Shown here one piece after another: positions 1-9,316 of a stretch of DNA of 64,000 nucleotides. The notes under the pieces are model-generated. The model was not told where the DNA came from and did not search any database. It saw only the letters and a program-made list of their open reading frames with translations. This DNA is from Nocardia lijiangensis NBRC 108240 (lineage in GTDB: Bacteria > Actinomycetota > Actinomycetes > Mycobacteriales > Mycobacteriaceae): the NCBI RefSeq assembly GCF_001613045.1, contig NZ_BDBP01000043.1, positions 19,847 to 83,846 of the forward strand, in the 5' to 3' direction. How positions within the stretch are numbered: position 1 is the first letter of the stretch; every line of letters begins with the position of its first letter. A program made the translations under genes and the position numbers.

Positions 1-96
1 ATGCGCTCGCGGGCGACCCGGTGGGCGGGATGGGCGGCTGCCCGAACGATGCGCTCGCGGGCGACCCGGTGGGCGGGATGGGCGGCTGTCCGTACG
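1..96. repeat. 48-bp tandem repeat inside the TerD gene tail
   Basis: Two near-identical 48-bp units start at 1 and 49 (shared opening ATGCGCTCGCGGGCGACCCG). On the minus strand each encodes 16 residues around GQPPIPPTGSPASA. The array may continue beyond the window. The period is a whole number of codons, so the copy number can change without breaking the frame. Confidence 0.9.
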
Positions 97-658
97 CGGG
101 GGTGTGTGACGCTGCGGGCTGGACCGACGATGGCGAAAAGTGCTGTGCGGCAGGGGAAGCCACACCCCGCGCTTCGGCCTCGTCGTCGACGGAGATACCG
201 AAATCGGTAGCCAGCCCGGCCAACCCGGTGGCATAACCCTGCGCCACGTTGCGTAGCTTCCAGCCGTTCGCCCGGCGATACACCTCGCCGAGGATGACGG
301 TGGTCTCCGAACTCAGCCCGGTGATCGGCAGATCGTGGGCGAGCCCGCCGTCCTCGGTGATGCGGACCGCGAGCGGAATGCCGCCGAACACACCGTTGTC
401 CACCGAGGCCGCCACCACCAGCCGGTCAGTGACCGGGCCGACGCTGGGCAGGTCGATGCAGATCGCGCCGTCGGTCAGGCGCACCGCCCCGTCCGGCGAG
501 ACCGGCTGGTTGTAGAAGACGAATTCGCTGTCGTCACCGACCTTGCCGTGGTCGCGCACGCACAGCACCGAGAGATCGATACCGGCGGGCGCCACGGTCA
601 CGTGCAGTCGCCCGCCGCCCAGCGCGACATTCCCACCCTTGCCGATCACGGTGGACAT
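1..658 (-). CDS. TerD-family protein, C-terminus cut by window edge
   Basis: Reading leftwards from ATG at 658 the frame stays open to the window edge (219 codons). The first ~150 residues (beginning MSTVIGKGGNVAL) look like a TerD domain, the calcium-binding fold of tellurium/stress-resistance proteins, with the usual pattern of VTVAPAGIDLSVLCVRD and VYRRANGWKLRNVAQGYATG. After that comes a Pro/Ala/Ser-rich tail that ends in a 16-residue repeat. TerD proteins act in the cytoplasm in envelope-stress and metal-stress complexes; the exact role is unknown. The tail is not part of the normal TerD fold and may be a flexible linker to a second domain outside the window. Confidence 0.85.
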   Translation of the reverse strand, partial: MSTVIGKGGNVALGGGRLHVTVAPAGIDLSVLCVRDHGKVGDDSEFVFYNQPVSPDGAVRLTDGAICIDLPSVGPVTDRLVVAASVDNGVFGGIPLAVRITEDGGLAHDLPITGLSSETTVILGEVYRRANGWKLRNVAQGYATGLAGLATDFGISVDDEAEARGVASPAAQHFSPSSVQPAASHTPAYGQPPIPPTGSPASASFGQPPIPPTGSPASA

Positions 659-776
659 CGCGCCCCTGTCGCTCGAACTGCCTTCTCGCGCAAGCCTAAT
701 ACGAGCAGACCGGGCGGTCGACAGCCGCGCGGCGCCCCCGTTCGGTGAACAGGGCGCCGCGCGAACGGTCAGGAGG

Positions 777-2432
777 TCAGTTCTCGATCTCCATCTCGAT
801 CAGCGGCTTGCGCAGCAGCTTGCCGGTCGCGTTGCGCGGCAGTTCGTCGAGGAAGATCACCTCGCGCGGCACCTTGTAGCGGGCGAGGTTCGCCCTGACG
901 TAGTCCTTGATCTCCTGCGCATCGCGCTTGGACTCCGGGCCGGGGACGACGAACGCGCGCAACCGCTTTCCGTATTCGCGATCGTCGACGCCGACCACCG
1001 CGGCCTCGAAGATGTCATCGCGCCCGGCGATCAGGTTCTCCACCTCGAGCGGGAAGACGTTCTCGCCGCCGGAGACGATCATGTCGTCGTCGCGGCCGTC
1101 GATGTAGAGCAGGCCGTCGGTGTCGAAGTGCCCGACGTCGCCGCTCGACATCATGCCGTCGACGATCTCCTTGGTGCGTCCGTCGGTGTAGCCGGTGAAC
1201 GCGAAACCGTTGTCCACGAAGATGGTTCCGGTGACGTTCGGCTGGGTGATCGGCTTGCGGTTCTCGTCGAGCAGCACGATGCGGATGCCGACGGGTGCGC
1301 GGCCCGCGGTGGTCGGCGACTTGCGCATATCCGCCGGGGTGGCCACGGTCATCACCGCGCACTCGGTGGAGCCGTACAGGTTGTAGAGGCTGTCGTTGAA
1401 GTGGTCCAGCGTGCGGGTGACCACGTCGGGCGCGATGGCAGAGCCCGCCGCGAAGATCACCTTGATGGTGCGCACGTCGTACTTGGCGAGCACCTCGTCG
1501 CCGAGATCGAGGATGCGCTGCAGCATGGTCGGCACGACAACCAGCGAGTCCGCGCGGTACTTCTCGATATTGGCGAGCGTCTGCTCGGGGTTGAAGCGAC
1601 GCTGCTGGAAGACGACCCGGTTGCCCAGCGCCAGACCGAGGGTGAACTGGGAGAGGCCGGTGCCGTGGAAGATCGGCGCGGCCATGACCATCGTGCCGTT
1701 GGCGGGCAGCGGCACCCGGTCGACGAACTGCGCCGAGGCGAACGGGCTGACCCGGTCGCGCGGCGCGCCCTTCGGGGTGCCGGTGGTGCCGCTGGTCAGG
1801 ATGACCATGCCGCCGGGCTTGGCCGGTGCGGGCAGCGGCGCGGTGGAGCGGCCCGCGGACAGCGATTCGACGTTCGGGATCGACGGGTCGGCGTTGTCCT
1901 TCTCGTCCACCCAGGTCAGGATGCGCGGAATCTCGGCGGGGATGGCGCTCATCAGGTCGAGGAACTCGCTGTCGTGCAGCACGGCCTTGACCTTCTCGCG
2001 CGTGGCGACGTCGGCGAACTGCGGCTTGGCGAATCCGGTGTTCATCAGCACCGCGCGCACGCCGAGCTTGCCCGCGGCCAGCAGGCTGAGCACCATGCCG
2101 CGATGGTCGCGCGCCAGTACGGCGACGACGTCGCCCGCCTTGATGCCTTGCGCTTCGAGCCCGCGCGCGAAGGCGTTGGACTGCTCGTTGAGCTGACCGA
2201 ACGTCAGCTCGCCGCGCTCGTCCACGATGGCGGCCGCGTACGGCCTGGTCTGCGCGGCGTGCATGACGACGCCGGCGAACGGACCGAACTTCAGCACGTT
2301 GAACGCCGAACGTGCGGCGTGGTCCGGGCGCAGCGGGTTGAACAGGCCCCGCTTCACCATGATGTTCACGCCTTGCGCGAGGTCACCGGCCTTGCGAACG
2401 GAACCGCCGAGCGCGGGAAAGGACAAAGACAT
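777..2432 (-). CDS. Fatty-acid/acyl-CoA ligase (FadD family)
   Basis: 551-residue ANL-superfamily adenylating enzyme that should activate a carboxylic acid, probably a fatty acid, to its acyl-CoA via an acyl-AMP. The phosphate-binding loop VILTSGTTGTPKG lies near residues 210-222, followed by the YGSTE motif, the DGRDDDMIVSGGENV hinge region and the C-terminal lysine motif PRNATGKLLRK. The start was set at 2432 because GGAAGG lies about 10 nt upstream; the frame is open further but without a better site. The N-terminus resembles mycobacterial FadD12-type ligases. The next gene (2638-4263) is a clear paralogue in the same orientation. Confidence 0.9.
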   Translation of the reverse strand: MSLSFPALGGSVRKAGDLAQGVNIMVKRGLFNPLRPDHAARSAFNVLKFGPFAGVVMHAAQTRPYAAAIVDERGELTFGQLNEQSNAFARGLEAQGIKAGDVVAVLARDHRGMVLSLLAAGKLGVRAVLMNTGFAKPQFADVATREKVKAVLHDSEFLDLMSAIPAEIPRILTWVDEKDNADPSIPNVESLSAGRSTAPLPAPAKPGGMVILTSGTTGTPKGAPRDRVSPFASAQFVDRVPLPANGTMVMAAPIFHGTGLSQFTLGLALGNRVVFQQRRFNPEQTLANIEKYRADSLVVVPTMLQRILDLGDEVLAKYDVRTIKVIFAAGSAIAPDVVTRTLDHFNDSLYNLYGSTECAVMTVATPADMRKSPTTAGRAPVGIRIVLLDENRKPITQPNVTGTIFVDNGFAFTGYTDGRTKEIVDGMMSSGDVGHFDTDGLLYIDGRDDDMIVSGGENVFPLEVENLIAGRDDIFEAAVVGVDDREYGKRLRAFVVPGPESKRDAQEIKDYVRANLARYKVPREVIFLDELPRNATGKLLRKPLIEMEIEN

Positions 2433-2637
2433 AGAGGACAACCTTCCGCGGCCCATCCACCGGGACTCGGGGTGGTGTGGACCGCAACTTCGAGATCCAG
2501 TGCTGGCGCTAACAATAGCAAGCATCTGTTACCGAGTGTGTCATCCGTCTCACCGCGCGGAGGTCTTCTCTCTCGAGTACCTCTCGGGTCGCGAATCGGA
2601 TTGCGCCGCAACGGCTTCGATTCGCGACCCGGACCGA

Positions 2638-4263
2638 TCAGGCCTCGACCTGGTACTCCACCAACACCCGGCGCAGCAGCTTCCCGGTGGGGTTGCGCGG
2701 CAGATCGTCGAGGAAGATCACCTCGCGCGGCACCTTGTACCTGGCCAGGTTGTCCTTGACGTAGGCCTTGAGCGCCTCGCCGTCGGGCGTGTGGCCGGGC
2801 TCGGCGACGATGAAGGCGCGCAGCCGTTTGCCGAATTCCACGTCGTCCACGCCGATTACGGCGGCGTCGAACACGTCGGGGCGCTCCAGCAGCAGGTTCT
2901 CCACCTCCTGCGGGAAGACGTTCTCGCCGCCGGAGACGATCATGTCGTCGTCGCGGCCGTCCACCATGAGCAGGCCGTTGTCATCGAAGTGGCCGACATC
3001 GCCGCTGGACATGTAGCCGTCGATGATCTGCTTGTTCCTGCCGTCGGTGTAGCCCTCGAACGGGGCGCCGCTGCGGACGAAGATGCGCGCGGTGACATTG
3101 CGGCCGGTGACCGGCTTGTCGTTGTCGTCGTAGAGCCGCACATCGCAGGTGATCGGCGGGCGACCGACGGTGCCGGGGGCCTGCGCCAGTTCCTCCGGCT
3201 TGGCGATGGTGGCGATCGCGACCTCGGTCGAGCCGTACAGGTTGTGCAGCACCGGGCCGAATACCTCGGCGGCGCGGATGCACAGCTCGGGCGAGAGCGC
3301 GGAACCGGCGAGCACGATGGCCTTCAGCGACGAGGTGTCGTACTTGGCGCGCACCTCCTCGGGCAGCTCGACCATGCGGTGCAGCATGGTCGGCACCGCG
3401 ACCAGAATGTCGGCCTTGTGGTCGGACACCATCTTCAGGGTGGCCTCGGCGTCGAAGCGGCGGCGCATCACGATCTTGTTGGACAGCACCGAGCCCACCA
3501 GCCAAGTGCCGAGGCCGGTGCTGTGGAAGATCGGCGAGACGATCACCATCGTGCCGAACTTCTGGAACGGGATGCGGTCGATGAACTGCGCGGTGGCCAT
3601 CGGCGTCACCTTGGTGCGCGGCGCGCCCTTGGGCAGGCCGGTGGTGCCGCTGGTCAGGATGATGAAGCCGCCGGGCTTGCCGGGGGCGGGCAGCGGCTCG
3701 CTGGAGTTCGAAGCGATCAGGTCGTCGAAGGTCTGCGCGCCCGCAGGCAGCTGGGCGCCCTCGTCCACCCAGGTCAGGTAGCGCGGCAGGTCCGCGGGCA
3801 GCGCGTCGAGCAGGCCGAGGAACTCGCTGTCGTGCAGCACCGCCTTGACCTTCTCGCGGACGCACACCTCGGCGAACTGCGGCTTGGCGAAGCCGGTATT
3901 CATCAGCGCGATCCGGGCGCCCAGCTTGCCCGCGGCGATCATCGACATGATCAGGCCGCGGTGGTCACGCGCCAGCACGCCGATCACGGTGCCCTCGGTG
4001 ATCCCGGCGGCGTGCAGGCCGCGGGCGACAGCCGTGGACTGCTCGTCCAGCTCGCGATAGGTCAGCTCACCGCGCTCGTCGGCGAGGGCGATCCGGTCGG
4101 GCGCGATGCGGGCGGAATGCCGGACCAGAGCGGCCTGCGGGCCGTAGATCCTGGTCTCCTTCATGGTTCGCAGGGTTTCCAACGGTGCCTTGGGATCGCT
4201 GACTCCGCGAGCCCGTAGCAACCCCAGAGCCTTCACGGTTTCCAGCGCACGCGCGACGCTCAC
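2638..4263 (-). CDS. Fatty-acid/acyl-CoA ligase (FadD family), paralogue
   Basis: 541-residue acyl-CoA ligase, closely similar to the ligase at 777-2432 along its length. It has the loop IILTSGTTGLPKG, YGSTE, the DGRDDDMIVSGGENVFP hinge motif and the C-terminal PRNPTGKLLRR lysine. I chose the GTG at 4263 because GGAGGT sits 7 nt before it; the longer open frame to 4380 lacks such a site. It is divergent from the desaturase at 4509, so the 245 bp between them should hold two promoters. The tandem duplicate suggests split substrate range; the substrate cannot be read from the sequence. Confidence 0.9.
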   Translation of the reverse strand: MSVARALETVKALGLLRARGVSDPKAPLETLRTMKETRIYGPQAALVRHSARIAPDRIALADERGELTYRELDEQSTAVARGLHAAGITEGTVIGVLARDHRGLIMSMIAAGKLGARIALMNTGFAKPQFAEVCVREKVKAVLHDSEFLGLLDALPADLPRYLTWVDEGAQLPAGAQTFDDLIASNSSEPLPAPGKPGGFIILTSGTTGLPKGAPRTKVTPMATAQFIDRIPFQKFGTMVIVSPIFHSTGLGTWLVGSVLSNKIVMRRRFDAEATLKMVSDHKADILVAVPTMLHRMVELPEEVRAKYDTSSLKAIVLAGSALSPELCIRAAEVFGPVLHNLYGSTEVAIATIAKPEELAQAPGTVGRPPITCDVRLYDDNDKPVTGRNVTARIFVRSGAPFEGYTDGRNKQIIDGYMSSGDVGHFDDNGLLMVDGRDDDMIVSGGENVFPQEVENLLLERPDVFDAAVIGVDDVEFGKRLRAFIVAEPGHTPDGEALKAYVKDNLARYKVPREVIFLDDLPRNPTGKLLRRVLVEYQVEA

Positions 4264-4508
4264 TCGAACACCTCCACTGACATTTCGCGTCGGCACTCGC
4301 CCTCGCGATCCGGTTATGTGGATGCCTACCGTAGCAGCGAACGTGTCATGGGTCACAACTAAAGCCGACAAAGCGGACAATGAGACAATGGAGTGCGACG
4401 GGGCTCAGCTGGTGCGGGTCCTCCCGGGCGGCGCCGTTGTCCCGCGCTTGCGCCTCGCCACCTGCCCGGACTGCCGAACGACACTCGCCGCCCGGAGGGG
4501 ACACGAGC

Positions 4509-5486
4509 ATGTCGAGGAATCTGACCCAACTGGAACTACTGATCGAGCTGGAGCCGACCGTCGAGCGCGAGCTGAACCGGCACCTGGCGACGGCCAAGAG
4601 CTGGCACCCGCACGAGTACGTGCCGTGGAGCGAGGGACGCAACTTCGCGGCGATGGGCGGCGCCGACTGGGAACCGGACCAGTCACGATTGTCCGAGGTG
4701 GCCAAGGCCGCCATGGTGGTCAACCTGCTCACCGAGGACAACCTGCCCTCCTACCACCGCGAGATCGCCGAGAACTTCTCCAGGGACGGTGCGTGGGGCA
4801 GCTGGGTCGGCCGGTGGACCGCCGAGGAGAACCGGCACGGCATCGCGATGCGCGACTACCTGGTGGTCACCAGGGGAGTCGATCCGGTCGCGCTGGAACA
4901 CGCGCGCATGGTGCACATGACCAAGGGCGCCGACACGCCCGCCACCTGGGACGACACCAACGTGCTCTACGGCTTGGCGTATGTGACGTTCCAGGAGCTG
5001 GCCACGCGGGTCAGCCATCGCAACACCGGCAGGGTGTGCGACGACGCGATCGCCGACAAGATGCTGCAACGCATCGCCGCCGACGAGAACCTGCACATGG
5101 TCTTCTATCGCAACATGTGCGGGGCCGCTCTGGATCTCTCGCCGGACCAAGCGCTGGAAGCGATTTCGATGATCGTGCGGAAGTTCCAGATGCCCGGCGT
5201 CGGCATGCCCGACTTCCGCCGCAAGGCCGCGCTCATCGCCAAACACGGCATCTACGATCCGCGCCAGCACCTGGACGACGTGCTACTTCCGGTGATGCGC
5301 AAATGGAATATCTTCGAACGCAACGATTTCGGCGCTCGCGGTGAACGGTTCCGCGCGGAACTCGCCGCGTTTCTGGAGAAGCTGGAGCGCGAAGCGGCGC
5401 GGTTCGAGGAACGCCGCGACCGCATTCTGATGGCGGAAGCGGCCCGCCGATTGGCCGCCGAGACAGGCGATTCCGGGCGGAACTGA
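4509..5486 (+). CDS. Acyl-[acyl-carrier-protein] desaturase (DesA type)
   Basis: 325-residue soluble di-iron desaturase that puts a cis double bond into an ACP-bound fatty acyl chain. Iron-ligand motifs are visible: EENRH at residues 106-110 and DENLH at 192-196, with further Glu ligands likely near 76 and 163. Length matches mycobacterial DesA1/DesA2 (about 330). The ATG at 4509 follows GGAGGGG at good spacing. It sits next to two acyl-CoA ligases and near two acyl-CoA dehydrogenases, so this end of the window is fatty-acid centred. Which mycobacterial DesA it matches cannot be told from sequence alone. Confidence 0.9.
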   Translation: MSRNLTQLELLIELEPTVERELNRHLATAKSWHPHEYVPWSEGRNFAAMGGADWEPDQSRLSEVAKAAMVVNLLTEDNLPSYHREIAENFSRDGAWGSWVGRWTAEENRHGIAMRDYLVVTRGVDPVALEHARMVHMTKGADTPATWDDTNVLYGLAYVTFQELATRVSHRNTGRVCDDAIADKMLQRIAADENLHMVFYRNMCGAALDLSPDQALEAISMIVRKFQMPGVGMPDFRRKAALIAKHGIYDPRQHLDDVLLPVMRKWNIFERNDFGARGERFRAELAAFLEKLEREAARFEERRDRILMAEAARRLAAETGDSGRN

Positions 5487-5512
5487 GAGAACCGGCGTCG
5501 GGGAATTCGGAT

Positions 5513-5546
5513 GTGCGTCGCGGTGGTGGCGGCCGCCGCGACGCAC
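5513..5546. terminator. Convergent hairpin terminator
   Basis: GTGCGTCGCGG (5513-5523) pairs perfectly with CCGCGACGCAC (5536-5546) over a 12-nt loop. It lies between the ends of the convergent desaturase and secreted-protein genes. There is no clear U-tract, as is common in actinomycetes. Confidence 0.6.
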
Positions 5547-5552
5547 GACGGC

Positions 5553-6194
5553 TCAGTTGTAGACCGCGCCCATCGAGGGGATCGAGATGGTGCCGCGCTG
5601 ATACTGGAACCCGTCCGGGTTGGCGTCGCTGACCGGGACCGACCAACGGTGCCACAGGGTTCCGTACACCGCCGAGACGATCATGCCGGGGCCCAGGTCG
5701 AGCGCCCGCGAGCGGATGGTCGTGTCCACCGGTACGTCGTTGTGTTCGTAGAGCACCTCGGTGCCGCTGCGGCCGCTGGACAGATTGACCCACAACGCTT
5801 CCAGCTTGGCGCCGCCTTGATTCGGCGAGATGGTGCCGGGGCCGCCGAAGAAGGCGAGGCGGAAACCGTCCGTGCCCAGTGCGATACCCGATCCGTACAC
5901 GCCGGGGCCTGCGCCGCGCCCGATGTCGGACTGTGCCGGAACCTGGAACGGCTGGGCGGGCAGCGCGACCGTGCTGGTCGCAGGCACCCTGCCCTGCTGG
6001 GCGAGCAGGCGATCGATGGCCTCCTCCGCCATCGGATTGCCCTCGGCCGCTTCGCGAAGCATCTGCACCGCAACGCTCCAGTCGATGGTCGGCAGCTCGG
6101 GCTCCGCCGCCGCACTTCCGCTGAACACCGTCGCCAACACAGCCGAAACGGCCGCCGCCGCGGTGAGATGACGCTTGAAACTCAGTCGACGCAT
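5553..6194 (-). CDS. Secreted protein of unknown function
   Basis: 213-residue protein with a Sec signal peptide: MRRLSFKRHL, then an Ala-rich hydrophobic core and a likely cleavage after GSAAA (about residue 30). The mature part has a short acidic helix-rich stretch and then a Gly-rich, beta-looking region (VYGSGIALGTDGFRLAFFGG). No family was recognised. The ATG at 6194 has AAGGAG 8 nt upstream. It is probably exported and either released or cell-envelope associated. It shares no operon with its neighbours: a terminator lies on each side. Confidence 0.75.
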   Translation of the reverse strand: MRRLSFKRHLTAAAAVSAVLATVFSGSAAAEPELPTIDWSVAVQMLREAAEGNPMAEEAIDRLLAQQGRVPATSTVALPAQPFQVPAQSDIGRGAGPGVYGSGIALGTDGFRLAFFGGPGTISPNQGGAKLEALWVNLSSGRSGTEVLYEHNDVPVDTTIRSRALDLGPGMIVSAVYGTLWHRWSVPVSDANPDGFQYQRGTISIPSMGAVYN

Positions 6195-6316
6195 AACCAA
6201 TCTCCTTGCCAGAGTCCTTGGTACAGCCCTTACTGAAATTCGTCCGCAGATTCGCGGTGACCCCGAGACCCTAGCCGATCCCCGAACCCCAACCACAACC
6301 CCACCCCGAAACAGAA

Positions 6317-6350
6317 AACCGGTGCGGGGCCACCCAACCCCGCACCGGTT
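6317..6350 (-). terminator. Intrinsic terminator of the fadE operon
   Basis: Perfect 13-bp stem: AACCGGTGCGGGG (6317-6329) and CCCCGCACCGGTT (6338-6350), loop 8 nt. Read on the minus strand it is followed by a T-rich TTCTGTTT, as in a rho-independent terminator. It sits just after the stop of the acyl-CoA dehydrogenase at 6374. Confidence 0.85.
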
Positions 6351-6373
6351 CTCTGTAATCTCCCGCTAGCGCG

Positions 6374-7597
6374 TCACTTCAGCTCGGAGCTGGTCTTGCC
6401 GAGCACGCGGCGCGCGACGATGAGCTGCTGGATCTGCTGGGTGCCTTCGAAGATGTCGAGGATCTTCGAGTCGCGGCCCCACTTCTCCAGCAGGGTGCGC
6501 TGGGAGTAGCCGAGGGTGCCCGCCAGTTCGACGGCCTTGAGGGTGACGTCGGTGCCGGTGCGGCCCGCCTTGGCCTTCGACATGGAGGCTTCCAGCGAGT
6601 TGGGCTTCTTGTTGTCGGCCATCCACGCCGCGCGCAGCGAGAGCAGGTAGGCGGACTCGTAATCGGCTTCCATGCGCAGGAATTCGGCGGCCGCGGCGTG
6701 CTGGTTGATCGCCGGGGTGTCGTAGGAGATCTCGATACCCGCGGCGGTCAGGATGGCACGCAGCTCCTCGAGCGCGGCACGGGCCACGCCGACGGCCATC
6801 GCGGCCACCAGCGGACGGGTGTTGTCGAAGGTCTGCATGACCCCGGCAAAACCCTTCTCCACGTTGACTTCCGGGCTGCCGAGGATGTTGTCGGCGGGAA
6901 TCCGGCAGTCCTGCAACAGGAGTACGGCGGTGTCGGAGGCCTTGATGCCGAGCTTGTGCTCGAGGCGCGCCACCGAAAGACCCGGAGCGTCCCGCGGCAC
7001 GACGAACGACTTGATCGCCGCGCGGCCCAAGCTCTTGTCGACGGACGCCCACACCACGATGTGGGTGGCGCGCTGACCGGCGGTGACGAAGATCTTCTCG
7101 CCGTTGAGCACCCATTCGTCACCGTCGCGCACGGCGGTGGTGGTGACGGCGGCGGAGTCGGAACCGAAGGACGGCTCGGTGATGGCCATCGCGGCCCACA
7201 CCTTGCCGAAACGCTTCAGCTGCTCGTCGGTGGCGACGGCCGCGATGGCCGCATTGCCCAGGCCCTGATAGGGGATCGACAGCATCAGGCCGACGTCGCC
7301 CCAGGAGGTCTCCAGCGCGTTCAGCAGCGCGGACATGTTGCCGCCGTTGGTGTTTCCGAGCAACTCGGTGGCGTGCGCGTCGGACTCTCCGGAGCGGCCG
7401 CCCGCGGCGCCGCCGATCTTCTGGGTGCCGGAGTCGGCCAAGCCCTCGACCATGGCGGCCATGGTGTCCAGCTCGACCGGGTACTCGTGCTCGCCGAGGT
7501 CGTATTTGCGCGAGATCGGCCGGAAGATCTCCGAGGCGACCTGGTGGGCCTGGTTGGCGCTGGCCCGCAGCTTCTTGGGGAGTTCGAGATTGATCAT
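6374..7597 (-). CDS. fadE23: Acyl-CoA dehydrogenase (FadE23-like)
   Basis: 407-residue FAD flavoenzyme of the acyl-CoA dehydrogenase family, first step of fatty-acid beta-oxidation. Visible family features are the FAD-site stretch MAITEPSFGSDSA, NGEKIFVTAG, and the C-terminal EKWGRDSKILDIFEGTQQIQ motif that precedes the end of most members. The start at 7597 (MINLELP) has AGGAG upstream. It follows the dehydrogenase at 7632-9020 by 34 nt and must be co-transcribed. The pair order and the presence of hisN and prfB nearby match M. tuberculosis fadE24-fadE23; the symbol is assigned on that basis. Confidence 0.85.
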   Translation of the reverse strand: MINLELPKKLRASANQAHQVASEIFRPISRKYDLGEHEYPVELDTMAAMVEGLADSGTQKIGGAAGGRSGESDAHATELLGNTNGGNMSALLNALETSWGDVGLMLSIPYQGLGNAAIAAVATDEQLKRFGKVWAAMAITEPSFGSDSAAVTTTAVRDGDEWVLNGEKIFVTAGQRATHIVVWASVDKSLGRAAIKSFVVPRDAPGLSVARLEHKLGIKASDTAVLLLQDCRIPADNILGSPEVNVEKGFAGVMQTFDNTRPLVAAMAVGVARAALEELRAILTAAGIEISYDTPAINQHAAAAEFLRMEADYESAYLLSLRAAWMADNKKPNSLEASMSKAKAGRTGTDVTLKAVELAGTLGYSQRTLLEKWGRDSKILDIFEGTQQIQQLIVARRVLGKTSSELK

Positions 7598-7631
7598 TGT
7601 GGAAGGTCTCCTGAAAGAAGGAACGAGCCGG

Positions 7632-9020
7632 TCAGATGAGCACGACACCCTCGGCGACGCCGATGGCCCGCAGATCGCGGTACCAGCGCTCGACCGGGTG
7701 TTCCTTGGTGAAGCCGTGGCCGCCGAGCAGCTGCACGCCGTCCAGGCCGATCTGCATGCCCTTGTCGGTGGCCAGCTTGCGTGCCAGCGCCGCCTCGCGG
7801 CCGAAGGAAAGGCCCTGCTCGGCGCGCGACGCACCCCGCAGGGTCACGAGCCGCAGACCGTCGAGTTCGATGGCGATGTTGGCGACCATGAACGCGACCG
7901 CCTGGCGGTGCGAGATCGGCTCGCCGAACGCCTCGCGCTCGTTGACGTAGGGAATCACGTAGTCCAGCACGGCCTGGCCGGTGCCCGCGGCGAGCGAAGC
8001 CCAGCCCAGACGCGCGAGGCGCACCGCGTCGGCGTAGTCCTCGGCGCGGGTCTTGGCATCACCGTCGCCGAGGATGGCGTCGGCGGCCACGGCCACGTCG
8101 TTGAGCAGCAGGCGGCCGATGCCCGCGGCGCGCAGACCCATGCTCGGGTCGGCCTCCACGACCAGGCCCGGGGCGTCGGACTCGACGATGAAGAGCGCGG
8201 GGCGGCCGTCGAGCTCGGCGGCGATCAGGAACAGCTCGGCGTCCGCGGCGGCGGGCACCAGGCTCTTGACGCCGTTGAGGCGGTAGCCGCTCGGCGAACG
8301 CGTGGCCTTGGTCTGCAGCGCGAACGGGTCGAACAGCGGGCGCGGCTCGTTGATCACGACCGAGGCCTGCGGGACGTTCTCCCCGGTGAAGGCGGGCAGG
8401 TAGGTCTTCTGCTGAGAATCGGTGCCCCACTGCGAGAGCGCGACCGCGACGCCGCTCGGCGCCAGGATCGGCAGCGCCAGACCCATGTCACCGTGCGCGA
8501 GCGCCTCGGCGACCATCGAGTTGGTGACCGCGCCGCGTTCGGAGGCCGCACCCTCGAGCTCCTCGGGCACATTGATCAGGGTGATGCCGAGTTCGGCCGC
8601 GCGCTCGAGCAGGTCGCGCGGCGCCTTGGCGGAGTTGTCGGCCTCGTAGGCCGCGGGGCGCAGGATCTCGGCGGCGAATTCCCGCACCGTCTCGACGATC
8701 ATCTGCTGTTCGTCGGACGGGGTGATGTCGAAGAGATCCTTCTTCCTCGACTCGTTGTCCGCGAGCCGCTTCGGCGCGCCGCCACCGGCGATCTTGCTGA
8801 ACGCGCGGGTGGCCGCACCCAAGGTGCGGAAGCCGGTCTTGGTGCCTTCGTAGGTGACTCGCTCGATCGGCTTGCGCAGGTTGTACTTCTCGGCGAGCTC
8901 CGACCCGGTGAGGGTGGTCATGGCCCGCATGGCGGCACCCATCCAGTCCCGCTTGGGCTGGTTGAGGCCGACGGCGGACGTGTCTGGACGCCGCTTCGTT
9001 GCGCTGTCTCGGGTGCTCAT
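7632..9020 (-). CDS. fadE24: Acyl-CoA dehydrogenase (FadE24-like)
   Basis: 462-residue acyl-CoA dehydrogenase with an N-terminal extension of ~90 residues before the catalytic fold, close to the length of mycobacterial FadE24. Seen: DITPSDEQQMIVETVREFA at the domain start, FGEPISHRQAVAFMVA and the closing GGHGFTKEHPVERWYRDLRA motif. Three starts are possible at 9020-9026 (ATG, ATG, GTG); AGG lies just before them and I chose 9020. It is the first gene of a two-gene operon with the dehydrogenase at 6374. Twin palindromes 49-85 nt upstream (9069-9105) are likely its operator. The two subunits may form a heteromer, as known for some FadE pairs. Confidence 0.85.
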   Translation of the reverse strand: MSTRDSATKRRPDTSAVGLNQPKRDWMGAAMRAMTTLTGSELAEKYNLRKPIERVTYEGTKTGFRTLGAATRAFSKIAGGGAPKRLADNESRKKDLFDITPSDEQQMIVETVREFAAEILRPAAYEADNSAKAPRDLLERAAELGITLINVPEELEGAASERGAVTNSMVAEALAHGDMGLALPILAPSGVAVALSQWGTDSQQKTYLPAFTGENVPQASVVINEPRPLFDPFALQTKATRSPSGYRLNGVKSLVPAAADAELFLIAAELDGRPALFIVESDAPGLVVEADPSMGLRAAGIGRLLLNDVAVAADAILGDGDAKTRAEDYADAVRLARLGWASLAAGTGQAVLDYVIPYVNEREAFGEPISHRQAVAFMVANIAIELDGLRLVTLRGASRAEQGLSFGREAALARKLATDKGMQIGLDGVQLLGGHGFTKEHPVERWYRDLRAIGVAEGVVLI

Positions 9021-9068
9021 CATCACCTGTTTTCTCGGGTGGGTGGGGTGAGGTCTTGCCCCAGCTAT

Positions 9069-9105
9069 CTTACTCCTGAGTAAGGCTATCTTACTCCAGA
9101 GTAAG
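9069..9105. promoter_or_regulatory. Twin 16-bp palindromes upstream of the fadE operon
   Basis: CTTACTC-CT-GAGTAAG at 9069-9084 and CTTACTC-CA-GAGTAAG at 9090-9105 are both perfect dyads with 7-bp arms. They are 21 bp apart centre to centre, two helical turns, and share the flank GCTAT. This is the geometry of a site bound by two regulator dimers on one DNA face. The regulator is not identified; a TetR-type fatty-acid regulator is plausible. Confidence 0.75.
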
Positions 9106-9316
9106 AAGGCCGTCGAGCGGCCTTTCGGGTCGATGCTGCCGGAGGTTGCCAGCAGTTGCTGGACGGACGACCGATTCGCCTCCCGATCCCAGGTGGCCGC
9201 TGTTTTTTCAGTGATACCTCACGATTGGCAAATAGTGAAACGAATGCGCTTCACAAACGAGTGGATTCGGCTACCGTGGCGGCACGTTGTCTGCCCCCGA
9301 AATGGAGGTCTTGTTC

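Noticed and set aside
543..2759. 738-codon open frame on the plus strand across the first acyl-CoA ligase
   Set aside because: It mirrors the real ligase gene on the minus strand. Its translation is rich in His/Arg/Asp/Val without family motifs, as expected from the antisense of GC3-rich DNA.
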